The position numbers and the translations under genes are program-made. The notes under the pieces are model-generated. The model saw nothing but the letters and a program-made list of their open reading frames with translations. It was not told the DNA's origin and searched no databases. From positions 62,001 through 126,000 of the forward strand of contig JADJMM010000002.1 of NCBI GenBank assembly GCA_016709575.1: a stretch of 64,000 bases of DNA, given 5' to 3'. The DNA is from Sphingobacteriaceae bacterium. GTDB taxonomy: Bacteria; Bacteroidota; Bacteroidia; B-17B0; Aurantibacillaceae. How positions within the stretch are numbered: the stretch's first letter is position 1; every line of letters starts with the position of its first letter. Positions 37,263 to 45,219 of this stretch are shown one piece after another.

Positions 37263-37586
37263 ATGAATTTATACACAGATAAAGAACAGCGGGAAATTGA
37301 AATTTTACATTTTCTAAAAGAAGTTATCGACCCTGAATTAGAAATTAATATTATTGATATGGGATTAGTGTATAAAGTAAATTACGATAAAGACGGCGAA
37401 ATCACAATTGACTTAACCTTATCAACTAACCACTGTCCTATGGGAGATGTTATTGTAAACAGCATTAAAGCCTGCTTAGCGCGTCAGTTCCCAAAATTTG
37501 ATATTGTTATTAATATGGTCTGGGAACCACAATGGTCGAGAGATTTTCTAACACCCGCTGCCAAAAAACAATTAGGTATAAATTAA
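37263..37586 (+). CDS. MIP18/SufT-type Fe-S assembly factor (DUF59)
   Basis: A 107-residue DUF59 protein: FLKEVIDPELEINIIDMGLVYKV, LTLSTNHCPMGDVIVNSIKACL and VWEPQWSRDFLTPAAKKQLG. The conserved Cys in HCPMG is present. Members help mature Fe-S proteins. Placed after RIC, DUF2249 and NnrS-like genes, it probably supports repair of Fe-S clusters after NO exposure. It ends before a bidirectional terminator. Confidence 0.88.
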   Translation: MNLYTDKEQREIEILHFLKEVIDPELEINIIDMGLVYKVNYDKDGEITIDLTLSTNHCPMGDVIVNSIKACLARQFPKFDIVINMVWEPQWSRDFLTPAAKKQLGIN

Positions 37587-37617
37587 TAGTTTTCATAACC
37601 TAATTAATAAAAACAAA

Positions 37618-37650
37618 ATGCCATAACAAACAGTTATGGCATTCTTATTT
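37618..37650. terminator. bidirectional terminator between convergent genes
   Basis: A perfect 10-bp stem ATGCCATAAC/GTTATGGCAT. On the plus strand TCTTATTT follows; on the minus strand TTTTGTTTTT follows. It ends both the SufT-type gene and the porin-nirK-nirV-SCO operon. Confidence 0.8.
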
Positions 37651-37680
37651 ACTCAAATAATTTAAAACTCAACTAATAAA

Positions 37681-38322
37681 TTATTTCTCTAGTAAATGTC
37701 TAACGCTCTTTATCGCTCCTTCGGGCTCTTGCTCTAATCCGTTTTGTTGATATGTAATTAAGCCTTGTTGATTTACAATATGTATTGTATTTGAATGATC
37801 AAATCCTCCACTTGAAAGCTTCTTAACTTTAACATTTAAAACATTAGCTATTTCTGTTGTTGATTCTTCGCTTGAGCTTATTAATGTCCAATTCTTGTTT
37901 AACTGGTACTCTTTCGCAAATTCCTGACATCTTTCGGGGGTATCTCTTTCAGGATCCATACTTATTAGCAGAAATTGAATGTTTTTTAATTCATCAGGCG
38001 TAAATGATTTCTCTATCCGTTGTATATCAGCAACAATTCTGGGGCAAGCTCCTTCACAATGCGTAAACACCATAGCCGCAACAGTTACTTTACCTTGTAA
38101 GGATTGGATTTTTATAATCTCGTTGTATTGGGTTTTCCAATCACTTGTGAGGTTAAATATGGATTCATCTAGAATTTCAGAACTTGCTACAGTATTTATA
38201 CTACTGTCTTTCTTACAACATTCTTTTTCCTCTTCACCGCTATCTGATTTTCTATTGTCTTGACAAGACATTATTAAAATCGAAAACAGAAACACCACAA
38301 ATTTATTCAGTACATTTTTCAT
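37681..38322 (-). CDS. SCO1/SenC family copper-binding lipoprotein
   Basis: A 213-residue lipoprotein (lipobox ILIMSC20) with the thioredoxin-like SCO fold. The copper/thiol motif is FTHCEGACP (Cys 89 and 93), and the C-terminal His lies in GGFDHSNTIHI. A Cys pair, KECCKKD, follows the lipid anchor. SCO proteins insert or reduce copper centres. As the last gene of the nirK operon it probably helps build the copper sites of NirK. Confidence 0.88.
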   Translation of the reverse strand: MKNVLNKFVVFLFSILIMSCQDNRKSDSGEEEKECCKKDSSINTVASSEILDESIFNLTSDWKTQYNEIIKIQSLQGKVTVAAMVFTHCEGACPRIVADIQRIEKSFTPDELKNIQFLLISMDPERDTPERCQEFAKEYQLNKNWTLISSSEESTTEIANVLNVKVKKLSSGGFDHSNTIHIVNQQGLITYQQNGLEQEPEGAIKSVRHLLEK

Positions 38323-38345
38323 AACAATTTATTTAATTATCAATC

Positions 38346-39119
38346 CTATTTTTTCATTTTCACGCACCTAAATCCTAAATTTTGAACGCTATATTTTGCT
38401 TTCACACTAGCTCTCATGGCAAATCTCATAAAAGATGCGTAATTATTTAAATCCTTTGAACCAAAAGAACCTCCACCACAGAAAAAACTATTATCTAAAC
38501 TGCTATTCCCTCTTGATTCGCCAGTGGTTAGAGCATTATTAAAATCATAAGTCCATTCCCAAACCAAACCATGCATATCATATACTCCATAATAGTTTTT
38601 AAATGTACTTCCCACATTTGGTAAAACAGCGGGAGAATGTTTTGTAACCCAATTTAAAACCCATTGATTAAATTCTTTCGACTTACTTGCATCTGCTTGC
38701 GTTTGATTTGACCTCGCCACTAATTCCCATTCTGCATTTGTTGGTAATCTTTTGCCCTGACATTCACAATATTTTTTTGCAGCAAACCAGGACACATTCA
38801 CTACCGGACTTTTCGCTACATTTTTATTAAACGTTGTATCCGAGGTCCAATGACTTAAATACATTGAATCGGCAAATAATCTTTTTATTTTGTTTTTACT
38901 CCACTCGCTATAATTTTTAATAAATGCCGCGTAATCTGTATTTGTTGCCGGATAAATATCCATATAAAATTCTTTTACAAAAACCTTCTGGCTATCTGAA
39001 GAATATAAAGGGAGGTATTCTCCTCCCTTTATAAGCGCCATATTTTTAAACTCCCCTTTTTGTTGTGAAAAGAGTTTTGTAAAAAAAACACAGATTAATA
39101 TTACTAGCAAGTGTTTCAA
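38346..39119 (-). CDS. nirV: NirV-type formylglycine-generating-enzyme-like protein
   Basis: A 257-residue exported protein (signal ending KLFSQQ) of the SUMF1/FGE-sulfatase family: VKEFYMDIYPATNTDYAAFIK, SPVVNVSWFAAKKYCECQGKRLPTNAEWELVAR, VWEWTYDFN, GFRCVKMKK. NirV is often found next to nirK and is needed in an unknown manner for nitrite reduction in some species. It starts 5 nt after nirK ends. The N-terminus with a signal peptide fits the periplasm, where NirK works. Confidence 0.85.
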   Translation of the reverse strand: MKHLLVILICVFFTKLFSQQKGEFKNMALIKGGEYLPLYSSDSQKVFVKEFYMDIYPATNTDYAAFIKNYSEWSKNKIKRLFADSMYLSHWTSDTTFNKNVAKSPVVNVSWFAAKKYCECQGKRLPTNAEWELVARSNQTQADASKSKEFNQWVLNWVTKHSPAVLPNVGSTFKNYYGVYDMHGLVWEWTYDFNNALTTGESRGNSSLDNSFFCGGGSFGSKDLNNYASFMRFAMRASVKAKYSVQNLGFRCVKMKK

Positions 39120-39124
39120 TTTAT

Positions 39125-40579
39125 CTATTTTCTTAATTTCTTTACATCAGCATCTGTCACTTCTCCTCCTTTATTACCAAAACTATTTAGAACGTAAGTA
39201 ATAACGGAAGCAATTTGACCATCACTTAAAGTTTGCTTAGGCATTACTCCATCAAACATTTGTCCATTAACTGTAATTTTTCCTGATAATCCATGTAAAA
39301 CAGCGCTAATAGCTTTGTTTTTATCAGATTTAAAATAATCAGATGATGCTAAAGGAGGAAACGCTTTTGGTATACCTTTTCCATCAGATTGATGACAAGC
39401 TTGACAAGTGCTTTTAAATATATTTTTACCCTGAGCTAGTTTAGCTTCTTTAGTTAAAGGTTTTGCTGGAACATTAGCAGAAGCATCTTCCGGCATTGTT
39501 TGAACAGCTCCACCCTCTCCTTGATAAATTCTATCATCTTGCTGTCCGGAGTAAATAGCTTTATTTTCATTTCCTTCAACCTTCAACATACCTAACGACC
39601 CTTTATTGAATGTTCTAAAAATAGAGTGGTCAACCAAAATAAGTGTTGCAGGAACATCACAAATAAATTCAGTAATTGCTGAACCTCCGGCAGGCACTAA
39701 AGTTGTTTGTACATTGTGATTTTGTGTAGTTCCTCCTTCAGGATAAACATTATCAAAAATTTCTCCAATTACGTGAAAGCTTGAAACTAAATTTGGTCCG
39801 CCATTACCTACGAATAAACGTACAGTTTCTCCAACTTTTGCTTTCAGTGCTTTTTCGCCGGTTAAAGCCCCTACTTTACCATTAAATACAACGTAATCCG
39901 GTTCTTCTTTTAAAGCCTTCTCCATATTAAATTGTTGTACCCCTTCTTCTCCATAAGCTCCTTTAGTGTAAAAGTCTCCTTGACAAACATAAAATTCTTT
40001 ATCAACTTTAGGCAATCCTTCTTTAGGCTCCACTAAAATCATTCCATACATTCCATTAGCAATATGCATACCTACAGGTGCAGTTGCACAATGATAAATA
40101 TATAATCCTGAATTTAATGCTGTGAATGAAAACTGAGTTTCATGTCCAGGCGAAGTCATAGTTGCTGCAGCACCACCACCTTGACCAGACACTGCGTGTA
40201 AATCGATATTATGAGGTAATTTACTATTAGCATTATTTTTTAAGTGAAATTCAACAAAATCACCTTCTCTTACTCTTATAAATTTACCCGGAACGCTTCC
40301 ACCAAAAGTCCAGAAATTATATTTTACACCATCCATCATTTCCATTTCTTTTTCAATCACTTCCAGGTGAACAATAACCTTTGTTGGATGCTTTCTTGTT
40401 ATTGGCGGAGGAACATTAGGTGCATCAGTTAATATTGCAATTTCTTCACCTTCCATTTTTTCAGAGATAGCCTCGCTATTCTCTTTTGTTGACGATCCTT
40501 TATTATTACAACTTGTAATAATACTTGATAAGAACAAGGCTGAAGCAATAACCATTGTTGTTTTTGAGATTTTTTTCAT
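39125..40579 (-). CDS. nirK: copper nitrite reductase with C-terminal cytochrome c domain
   Basis: A 484-residue lipoprotein-like protein (SSIITSC) that reduces nitrite to NO in the periplasm. Residues ~60-350 are two cupredoxin domains with copper ligands in NIDLHAVSG, SGLYIYHCATAPVGMH and SSFHVIGE. Residues ~375-484 are a fused cytochrome c domain with CQACH at 392-396 and the axial Met in MFDGVMPKQ. The fusion lets the enzyme take electrons without a separate carrier, and such tails are known in other NirK. It follows the porin gene by 34 nt. Confidence 0.95.
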   Translation of the reverse strand: MKKISKTTMVIASALFLSSIITSCNNKGSSTKENSEAISEKMEGEEIAILTDAPNVPPPITRKHPTKVIVHLEVIEKEMEMMDGVKYNFWTFGGSVPGKFIRVREGDFVEFHLKNNANSKLPHNIDLHAVSGQGGGAAATMTSPGHETQFSFTALNSGLYIYHCATAPVGMHIANGMYGMILVEPKEGLPKVDKEFYVCQGDFYTKGAYGEEGVQQFNMEKALKEEPDYVVFNGKVGALTGEKALKAKVGETVRLFVGNGGPNLVSSFHVIGEIFDNVYPEGGTTQNHNVQTTLVPAGGSAITEFICDVPATLILVDHSIFRTFNKGSLGMLKVEGNENKAIYSGQQDDRIYQGEGGAVQTMPEDASANVPAKPLTKEAKLAQGKNIFKSTCQACHQSDGKGIPKAFPPLASSDYFKSDKNKAISAVLHGLSGKITVNGQMFDGVMPKQTLSDGQIASVITYVLNSFGNKGGEVTDADVKKLRK

Positions 40580-40613
40580 AGCATAGATTTAATTGGTTTA
40601 ACTTTTAATTTAT

Positions 40614-41936
40614 TTACATCTTCAATCCTGTTTTAGGCCATTTAACTGTTCCCGGTCTTATTATTACCATTACATAAGCCCAATTACTAATTGGTGCTAA
40701 AGAAGAAGTGCCTCTTAACATTTGCAAACCGTTTGTTCCGAAAAACTGTGAATACCCTGCTTGAATTGATACGCCATCTGTATAATTATAACTCATTGTA
40801 AAATCAACTTCACCTCCTAAATTAGTATTGGATAATTTATCGGTCACTCCTTTTCGTTTATCTCTAATATCGCTTGCGGAATTAAAATAGTGGCCATTGA
40901 TTCCTACTAATACTTTTTTGTTTGTATAATGAATTCTAAAGTAACCATCTAATAATCCAACAGTATTTAAATGATTTCCTACATAGAAATAATCCATATA
41001 TCCATTAAAGCGATGATTAGTTCCATACAATGGATTAAATGAGTGATTCACTTTATTAGCTGTATCTGTTTGACTTGTTCCGGATAATAATTCGGCGCCC
41101 AGTGTTAATTGCAAACTCTTAAACGGTTTATATCCAATTTCTGCACAAGCATCAAAAGCACTTAAATCTTTATTTGCGTTATCCTTTCCTGATTGATAAT
41201 ATCCATATAACAAGCCGTTTAGTTTAGCGCCCTTGTACTCTACTCTTAAGCCGGTTGTTTGCGAATAAGCGGTTATGGAATCTCTTTTTAAAGTTGTGGG
41301 ATTTACTTTAGTATATGCCATACCATTATTTAAAAAAAGAAAACTGAAATTAAATTTTTTATAAGCTTTTGTTGCCCATAAATATTCAAACTCTTTATAA
41401 TTATTAACTGTGTATTGTATAAATTTATTAGATTCAGTATTTTGGTTATATGCAGCTCCTACATGAATAGCCCAAGTGCTATCAGTATATTTTAAAACTG
41501 CAGCATCATGTCGCCGCCCCTGCATTGCCCAATCTAATGAACCAAAAATCCGATCATCATCATACGAAATAGCCTGCCTACCAATTTTTGCCGCTAATTT
41601 TTTTGTAAAGTTTAATTCACCAAATGCTTCATAAATTGAAAAAAAACCTTTTGTGTCAATTGCACTGTTTGCTACACTACCCCACGTTCTTATGTCTTGT
41701 GCCGAAATATGTATTTTAAATTTTTCATGTTTATAATCGGCTGAAAGGCGTGCTCTTTGTGAAATAAAAACGGCTCCTTTTTGATTTGTATCCGCTAAGG
41801 TTTGATACCCATGCCGATATTCTCCTCGCGCCATATATTGTCCGCTAACCTGAAATTGAGCATTAACACTTTGTGAAATAGTGGCTCCTAACACTAATCC
41901 GTAAAAGATTTTTTTAAGTTGCCGAGTAGTTTTCAT
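40614..41936 (-). CDS. alginate-export-like outer-membrane porin
   Basis: A 440-residue beta-barrel protein with a signal peptide (GLVLGATISQSVNAQ). The pattern QFQVSGQYMARGEYRHGYQ... FISQRARLSADYKHEKF, AAKIGRQAISYDDDRIFGSLDWAMQGRRHDA is typical of the alginate_exp family, which in Bacteroidota commonly serves as a porin rather than for alginate. As the first gene of the nirK operon it may pass nitrite. The promoter region carries the Rrf2-type operator. Confidence 0.82.
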   Translation of the reverse strand: MKTTRQLKKIFYGLVLGATISQSVNAQFQVSGQYMARGEYRHGYQTLADTNQKGAVFISQRARLSADYKHEKFKIHISAQDIRTWGSVANSAIDTKGFFSIYEAFGELNFTKKLAAKIGRQAISYDDDRIFGSLDWAMQGRRHDAAVLKYTDSTWAIHVGAAYNQNTESNKFIQYTVNNYKEFEYLWATKAYKKFNFSFLFLNNGMAYTKVNPTTLKRDSITAYSQTTGLRVEYKGAKLNGLLYGYYQSGKDNANKDLSAFDACAEIGYKPFKSLQLTLGAELLSGTSQTDTANKVNHSFNPLYGTNHRFNGYMDYFYVGNHLNTVGLLDGYFRIHYTNKKVLVGINGHYFNSASDIRDKRKGVTDKLSNTNLGGEVDFTMSYNYTDGVSIQAGYSQFFGTNGLQMLRGTSSLAPISNWAYVMVIIRPGTVKWPKTGLKM

Positions 41937-41978
41937 AAGATTTGTTTTCAGTCCTAAATGTAGATTAACATTTATTGT

Positions 41979-42078
41979 GGATGTACATCACAAAATTAAC
42001 GTTTATTATAATATCGGACTATTTTGTCCGATATAAATTTTTGTGATTAATATCAATCATAATAGATGACATAAATCA
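41979..42078. promoter_or_regulatory. divergent nirK/tryptophanase control region with Rrf2-type operator and Crp/Fnr-type sites
   Basis: The region holds the perfect operator TCGGACTATTTTGTCCGA (42014-42031). Fifteen nt beyond it towards nirK is TAATTTTG (41998-41991), a perfect -7 box. TGATTAATATCA (42044-42055) lies upstream, and two weaker Crp/Fnr-like sites lie at 41979-41990 (GGATGTACATCA) and 42067-42078 (TGACATAAATCA). None has the 23-nt spacing to a box, so the Crp/Fnr part may act differently here. I could not place a -7 box for the rightward gene. Confidence 0.6.
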
Positions 42079-42176
42079 GATTTACTATACAGCAGAATAT
42101 AGAAATTACAGGCTTATAGACATGACTTTTTATATAAATACAAGGAGTTGTGAAATATTAATCTAATACAATTATT

Positions 42177-43562
42177 ATGAATTTTAAAACAATTATTGAG
42201 CCATTTAAAATCAAGATGGTAGAGCCTATAAAAATCACCACTGTTGAAGAAAGAAAGGCGTTTTTAAAAAAAGCTAATTACAATACATTCCTTTTAAATT
42301 CAGAAGAAGTGTTAATCGATTTTCTAACTGATAGCGGAACATCTGCGATGAGTGCTTTTCAATGGGCAGGAATCATGCAAGGTGATGAGTCGTATGCCGG
42401 ATCCTCAAGCTATCATAAGATGCATAAAACTATAATTGATTTAACAGGGATGGAATACATCTACCCTGTTCATCAAGGAAGAGCCGGAGAACGAATATTA
42501 TATTCGCTACTAGGTGGAAAAGGTAAGGTATTTATCAGTAATACACATTTTGATACCACTCGCGCCAACATAGAATTTTCTGGTGCCGAAGCTATTGACA
42601 TTGTAATTCCGGAAGGGTTAAATCCTATGCAATATCACCCATTTAAAGGAAACATGGATACTGAAAAATTAGAAAAGCTAATTTTAGAAAAAGGAAAAGA
42701 AAATATAGCTGCTGTTATTTTAACCGTTACTAATAATAGTGGCGGCGGACAACCAGTAAGTATGAAAAATGCAAAAGAGGTATCATTCATATGTAAAAAG
42801 CATAAGATTAATTTATTTTTGGATTGCTGTCGTATTGCTGAAAATTCGTATTTTATAAAAGACAGAGAAGAAGAATATAAACAGCATTCGAGTAAGCAAA
42901 TTGCCATTGAAATGTTTGCGTTATGTGATGGGGCTGTTATGAGTGCAAAAAAAGATGCTTTAGTTAATATGGGCGGATTCTTAGCTGTAAAAAATAAAGA
43001 ACTTTCGGAGGCTTGTAAAAATTTATTAATTATAACTGAAGGGTTTACTACGTATGGCGGTTTATCGGGCCGAGACATGGAAGCTGTTGCAATAGGACTA
43101 GAAGAAGTTTTTGATGAGGACTATTTAAAATACAGAATAAAGAGTACTGCTTATTTAGGCGATCGCTTGCATACTATGGGGATTCCGTTAATTTGGCCTA
43201 TTGGCGGGCATGCAGTTTATATTGATGCTAAAGCCTTATACCCACATATTCCGGTTAACCAATATCCTGGTCAATCATTGGTGTGTCAACTCTATTTACT
43301 TGGAGGTATTCGTTCGTGTGAAATTGGCTCCGTTATGTTTGGCAAATATGATGATAAGCATGAATTAATTCCTGCCTCAATGGAGTTAGTTCGGTTAGCG
43401 ATTCCAAGAAGAGTGTATACACAAAGTCATATTGAATACGTGATTGAGGTATTTGAAAGAATTTTACAAGAGAAAGAAAAAGCCTTTGGTATAAAAATTA
43501 CCGAAGAACCTAAATTTTTAAGACACTTTACTTCAAAATTTGAACCTATTCTCTTAATGTAA
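42177..43562 (+). CDS. tryptophanase-type beta-eliminating lyase
   Basis: A 461-residue PLP enzyme of the same family as the protein at 29297-30679, with the PLP lysine at 258 (MSAKKD). The C-terminal motif is GIRSCEIGSVMFG, in which the phenol-lyase Arg is Ile, as in tryptophanases (GIRAVEIGS). It would cleave L-tryptophan to indole, pyruvate and ammonia. It lies divergent from the porin-nirK operon with a long leader of about 120-180 nt. No tnaC-like leader peptide was evident. The exact substrate is not proven. Confidence 0.82.
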   Translation: MNFKTIIEPFKIKMVEPIKITTVEERKAFLKKANYNTFLLNSEEVLIDFLTDSGTSAMSAFQWAGIMQGDESYAGSSSYHKMHKTIIDLTGMEYIYPVHQGRAGERILYSLLGGKGKVFISNTHFDTTRANIEFSGAEAIDIVIPEGLNPMQYHPFKGNMDTEKLEKLILEKGKENIAAVILTVTNNSGGGQPVSMKNAKEVSFICKKHKINLFLDCCRIAENSYFIKDREEEYKQHSSKQIAIEMFALCDGAVMSAKKDALVNMGGFLAVKNKELSEACKNLLIITEGFTTYGGLSGRDMEAVAIGLEEVFDEDYLKYRIKSTAYLGDRLHTMGIPLIWPIGGHAVYIDAKALYPHIPVNQYPGQSLVCQLYLLGGIRSCEIGSVMFGKYDDKHELIPASMELVRLAIPRRVYTQSHIEYVIEVFERILQEKEKAFGIKITEEPKFLRHFTSKFEPILLM

Positions 43563-43637
43563 TGTATTATTGACCTAAAATAAAAAGCGTTGAAAATTTT
43601 ATCAGTCTTTCTTTATTTCTTATAAAACACTGTTCAT

Positions 43638-43859
43638 TTATATAAAAGATATAAAACAACTAATAAAAACAATCAATAAAACACTGAATACCCTCCAGAA
43701 AAGATGCGCCTCCTTAATATCCATAAAATAAAAAGTTACAAGAATAAATTTGACTGCAAATAATCCCATAACGAGTATTCGTATTGAATTTAAATTATTA
43801 AGAAGCAACGATGTTAAGGTTAAACTCATTAATATAAGCCATATAATTATTCTTTTCAT
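43638..43859 (-). CDS. norF: NorF-like / COX4-type small membrane protein
   Basis: A 73-residue protein with two or three helices and the segment FAVKFILVTFYFMDIKEAHLFWRV, typical of the COX4_pro/NorF group, in which FYFMDLKEAH is a hallmark. NorF assists NO-reductase function in other denitrifiers. It starts 1 nt after the stop codon of the COX3-like NorE gene. Confidence 0.8.
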   Translation of the reverse strand: MKRIIIWLILMSLTLTSLLLNNLNSIRILVMGLFAVKFILVTFYFMDIKEAHLFWRVFSVLLIVFISCFISFI

Positions 43860-43860
43860 T

Positions 43861-44439
43861 TTAGAAGAGTAAATAAATTACCGGGAACACAATCAACCAA
43901 ATTAAATCACACATATGCCAAAATGCTGCACCTGCTTCAAAATCTTCCTGAGATAAGTTGTTGGTTTCATTTATCGCCTTTAAAACAAAACCAATAATTA
44001 CCAAACCTACAATAACATGGATAAAATGAAATCCGGTTAGCAACCAATAAAATGTAAAAAATAAATTAACATCGAGTGTTAATCCTTCCGAAAATTTACA
44101 ATAAAATTCGAATCCTTTTAATGTGCAAAAAAGTACACCACTTAATAAAACCAATTTTAAATAAAACCTCACTTCTACACTTTTTTTACTTTTAAAACAA
44201 CTTGCAGCCATAGTCATAAAAAAACCGCTAGTCAATAAAACGGCAGTGTTAACAACACCGAGTTTAGTATTTAAAAGTAATCTTGAAGAATGAAATAGTT
44301 GAGCATCACTTTTACTGAAAAGAACCATGGCCACTAAAGCCATACCAAAAGTTAACAACTCTAAAGTAATAATTATCCACATTAATATCCCTCCTGGTGG
44401 ATAATAAATATTTTTTGTGTGGCTATTATTTTCACTCAT
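43861..44439 (-). CDS. norE: NorE-type cytochrome c oxidase subunit III family protein
   Basis: A 192-residue polytopic protein of the COX3 family: PGGILMWIIITLELLTFGMALVA at the start, GFHFIHVIVGLVIIGFVL in the middle, and GAAFWHMCDLIWLIVFPVIYLLF at the end. Short forms without an oxidase core next to norF are NorE, an accessory of NO reductase. It lies 90 nt after the carbonic anhydrase gene, in the same direction as norCBQD. Confidence 0.85.
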   Translation of the reverse strand: MSENNSHTKNIYYPPGGILMWIIITLELLTFGMALVAMVLFSKSDAQLFHSSRLLLNTKLGVVNTAVLLTSGFFMTMAASCFKSKKSVEVRFYLKLVLLSGVLFCTLKGFEFYCKFSEGLTLDVNLFFTFYWLLTGFHFIHVIVGLVIIGFVLKAINETNNLSQEDFEAGAAFWHMCDLIWLIVFPVIYLLF

Positions 44440-44531
44440 TTAAGTTTTGGTTTTAAAATACATTCAAATACTTTGATGCCATACATTTTTTGTCATAAAA
44501 TTATTTAGAATTACTTCAAGTATTAACACAT

Positions 44532-45167
44532 CTATACTAATTTGTATATTTCTGTTAATGAAGTTAGAATTGATTTTGCATCTAATTTTAAATCTTTTAG
44601 TTCTCCAGTTCGCACATCAAACACCCAGGCATGAATTGCGAGTTTCCTGGAGTTTATGGCTTTTTGAACTGATGCAATCTTCATAACATTAACACATTGC
44701 TCTATAACATTCAATTCTACAAATCGATCATATCTGTCGTTTTCGTTTTCTATTTCATTTAACTCATTTTTATGAATTCTATAAATGTCTCGAATGTTTC
44801 TTAACCACGGATTCATAATACCTAAATCTTCTTGCAACATGGCAGCTCTTACTCCACCACATTGATAGTGACCACATACAACAATATCATTAATTAGTAA
44901 ATGTTTCACTGCATAGTTAATAACAGATGTTGCACTAAAATCTAAATTATTTACCATGTTAGCGATATTCCTTAAAACAAAAACTTCTCCAGGCTTTGCA
45001 CCAATAGTTTCTTCAAATGCCACTCGGCTGTCGCTACAACCTATATATAAAATCTCTGGTGACTGGCCGAGTGCAAGTTTTTTGAAATATTCTGGTTCAT
45101 TAGCTTTTTTTAATTCAATCCATCTTCTATTATTACTGAAAATGCTTTCTGATTTATCTGTTTTCAT
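44532..45167 (-). CDS. beta-carbonic anhydrase
   Basis: A 211-residue zinc enzyme that interconverts CO2 and bicarbonate. The zinc ligands and catalytic dyad are visible: CSDSR (Cys44, Asp46, Arg48) and HYQCGG (His100, Cys103). The length and the C-terminal segment WVFDVRTGELKDL are normal. It lies 52 nt after norD in the same direction, so it may be co-transcribed with the nor genes; why a carbonic anhydrase sits there is not clear. Confidence 0.93.
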   Translation of the reverse strand: MKTDKSESIFSNNRRWIELKKANEPEYFKKLALGQSPEILYIGCSDSRVAFEETIGAKPGEVFVLRNIANMVNNLDFSATSVINYAVKHLLINDIVVCGHYQCGGVRAAMLQEDLGIMNPWLRNIRDIYRIHKNELNEIENENDRYDRFVELNVIEQCVNVMKIASVQKAINSRKLAIHAWVFDVRTGELKDLKLDAKSILTSLTEIYKLV

Positions 45168-45219
45168 TTTTAATGTTTACTGAGTTAATACTACCTTATA
45201 TCAAATATTACCTTAAGAT

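Noticed and set aside
39011..39028. GGGAGG/CCTCCC hairpin
   Set aside because: It lies inside the nirV coding region without a T run; probably coincidental.
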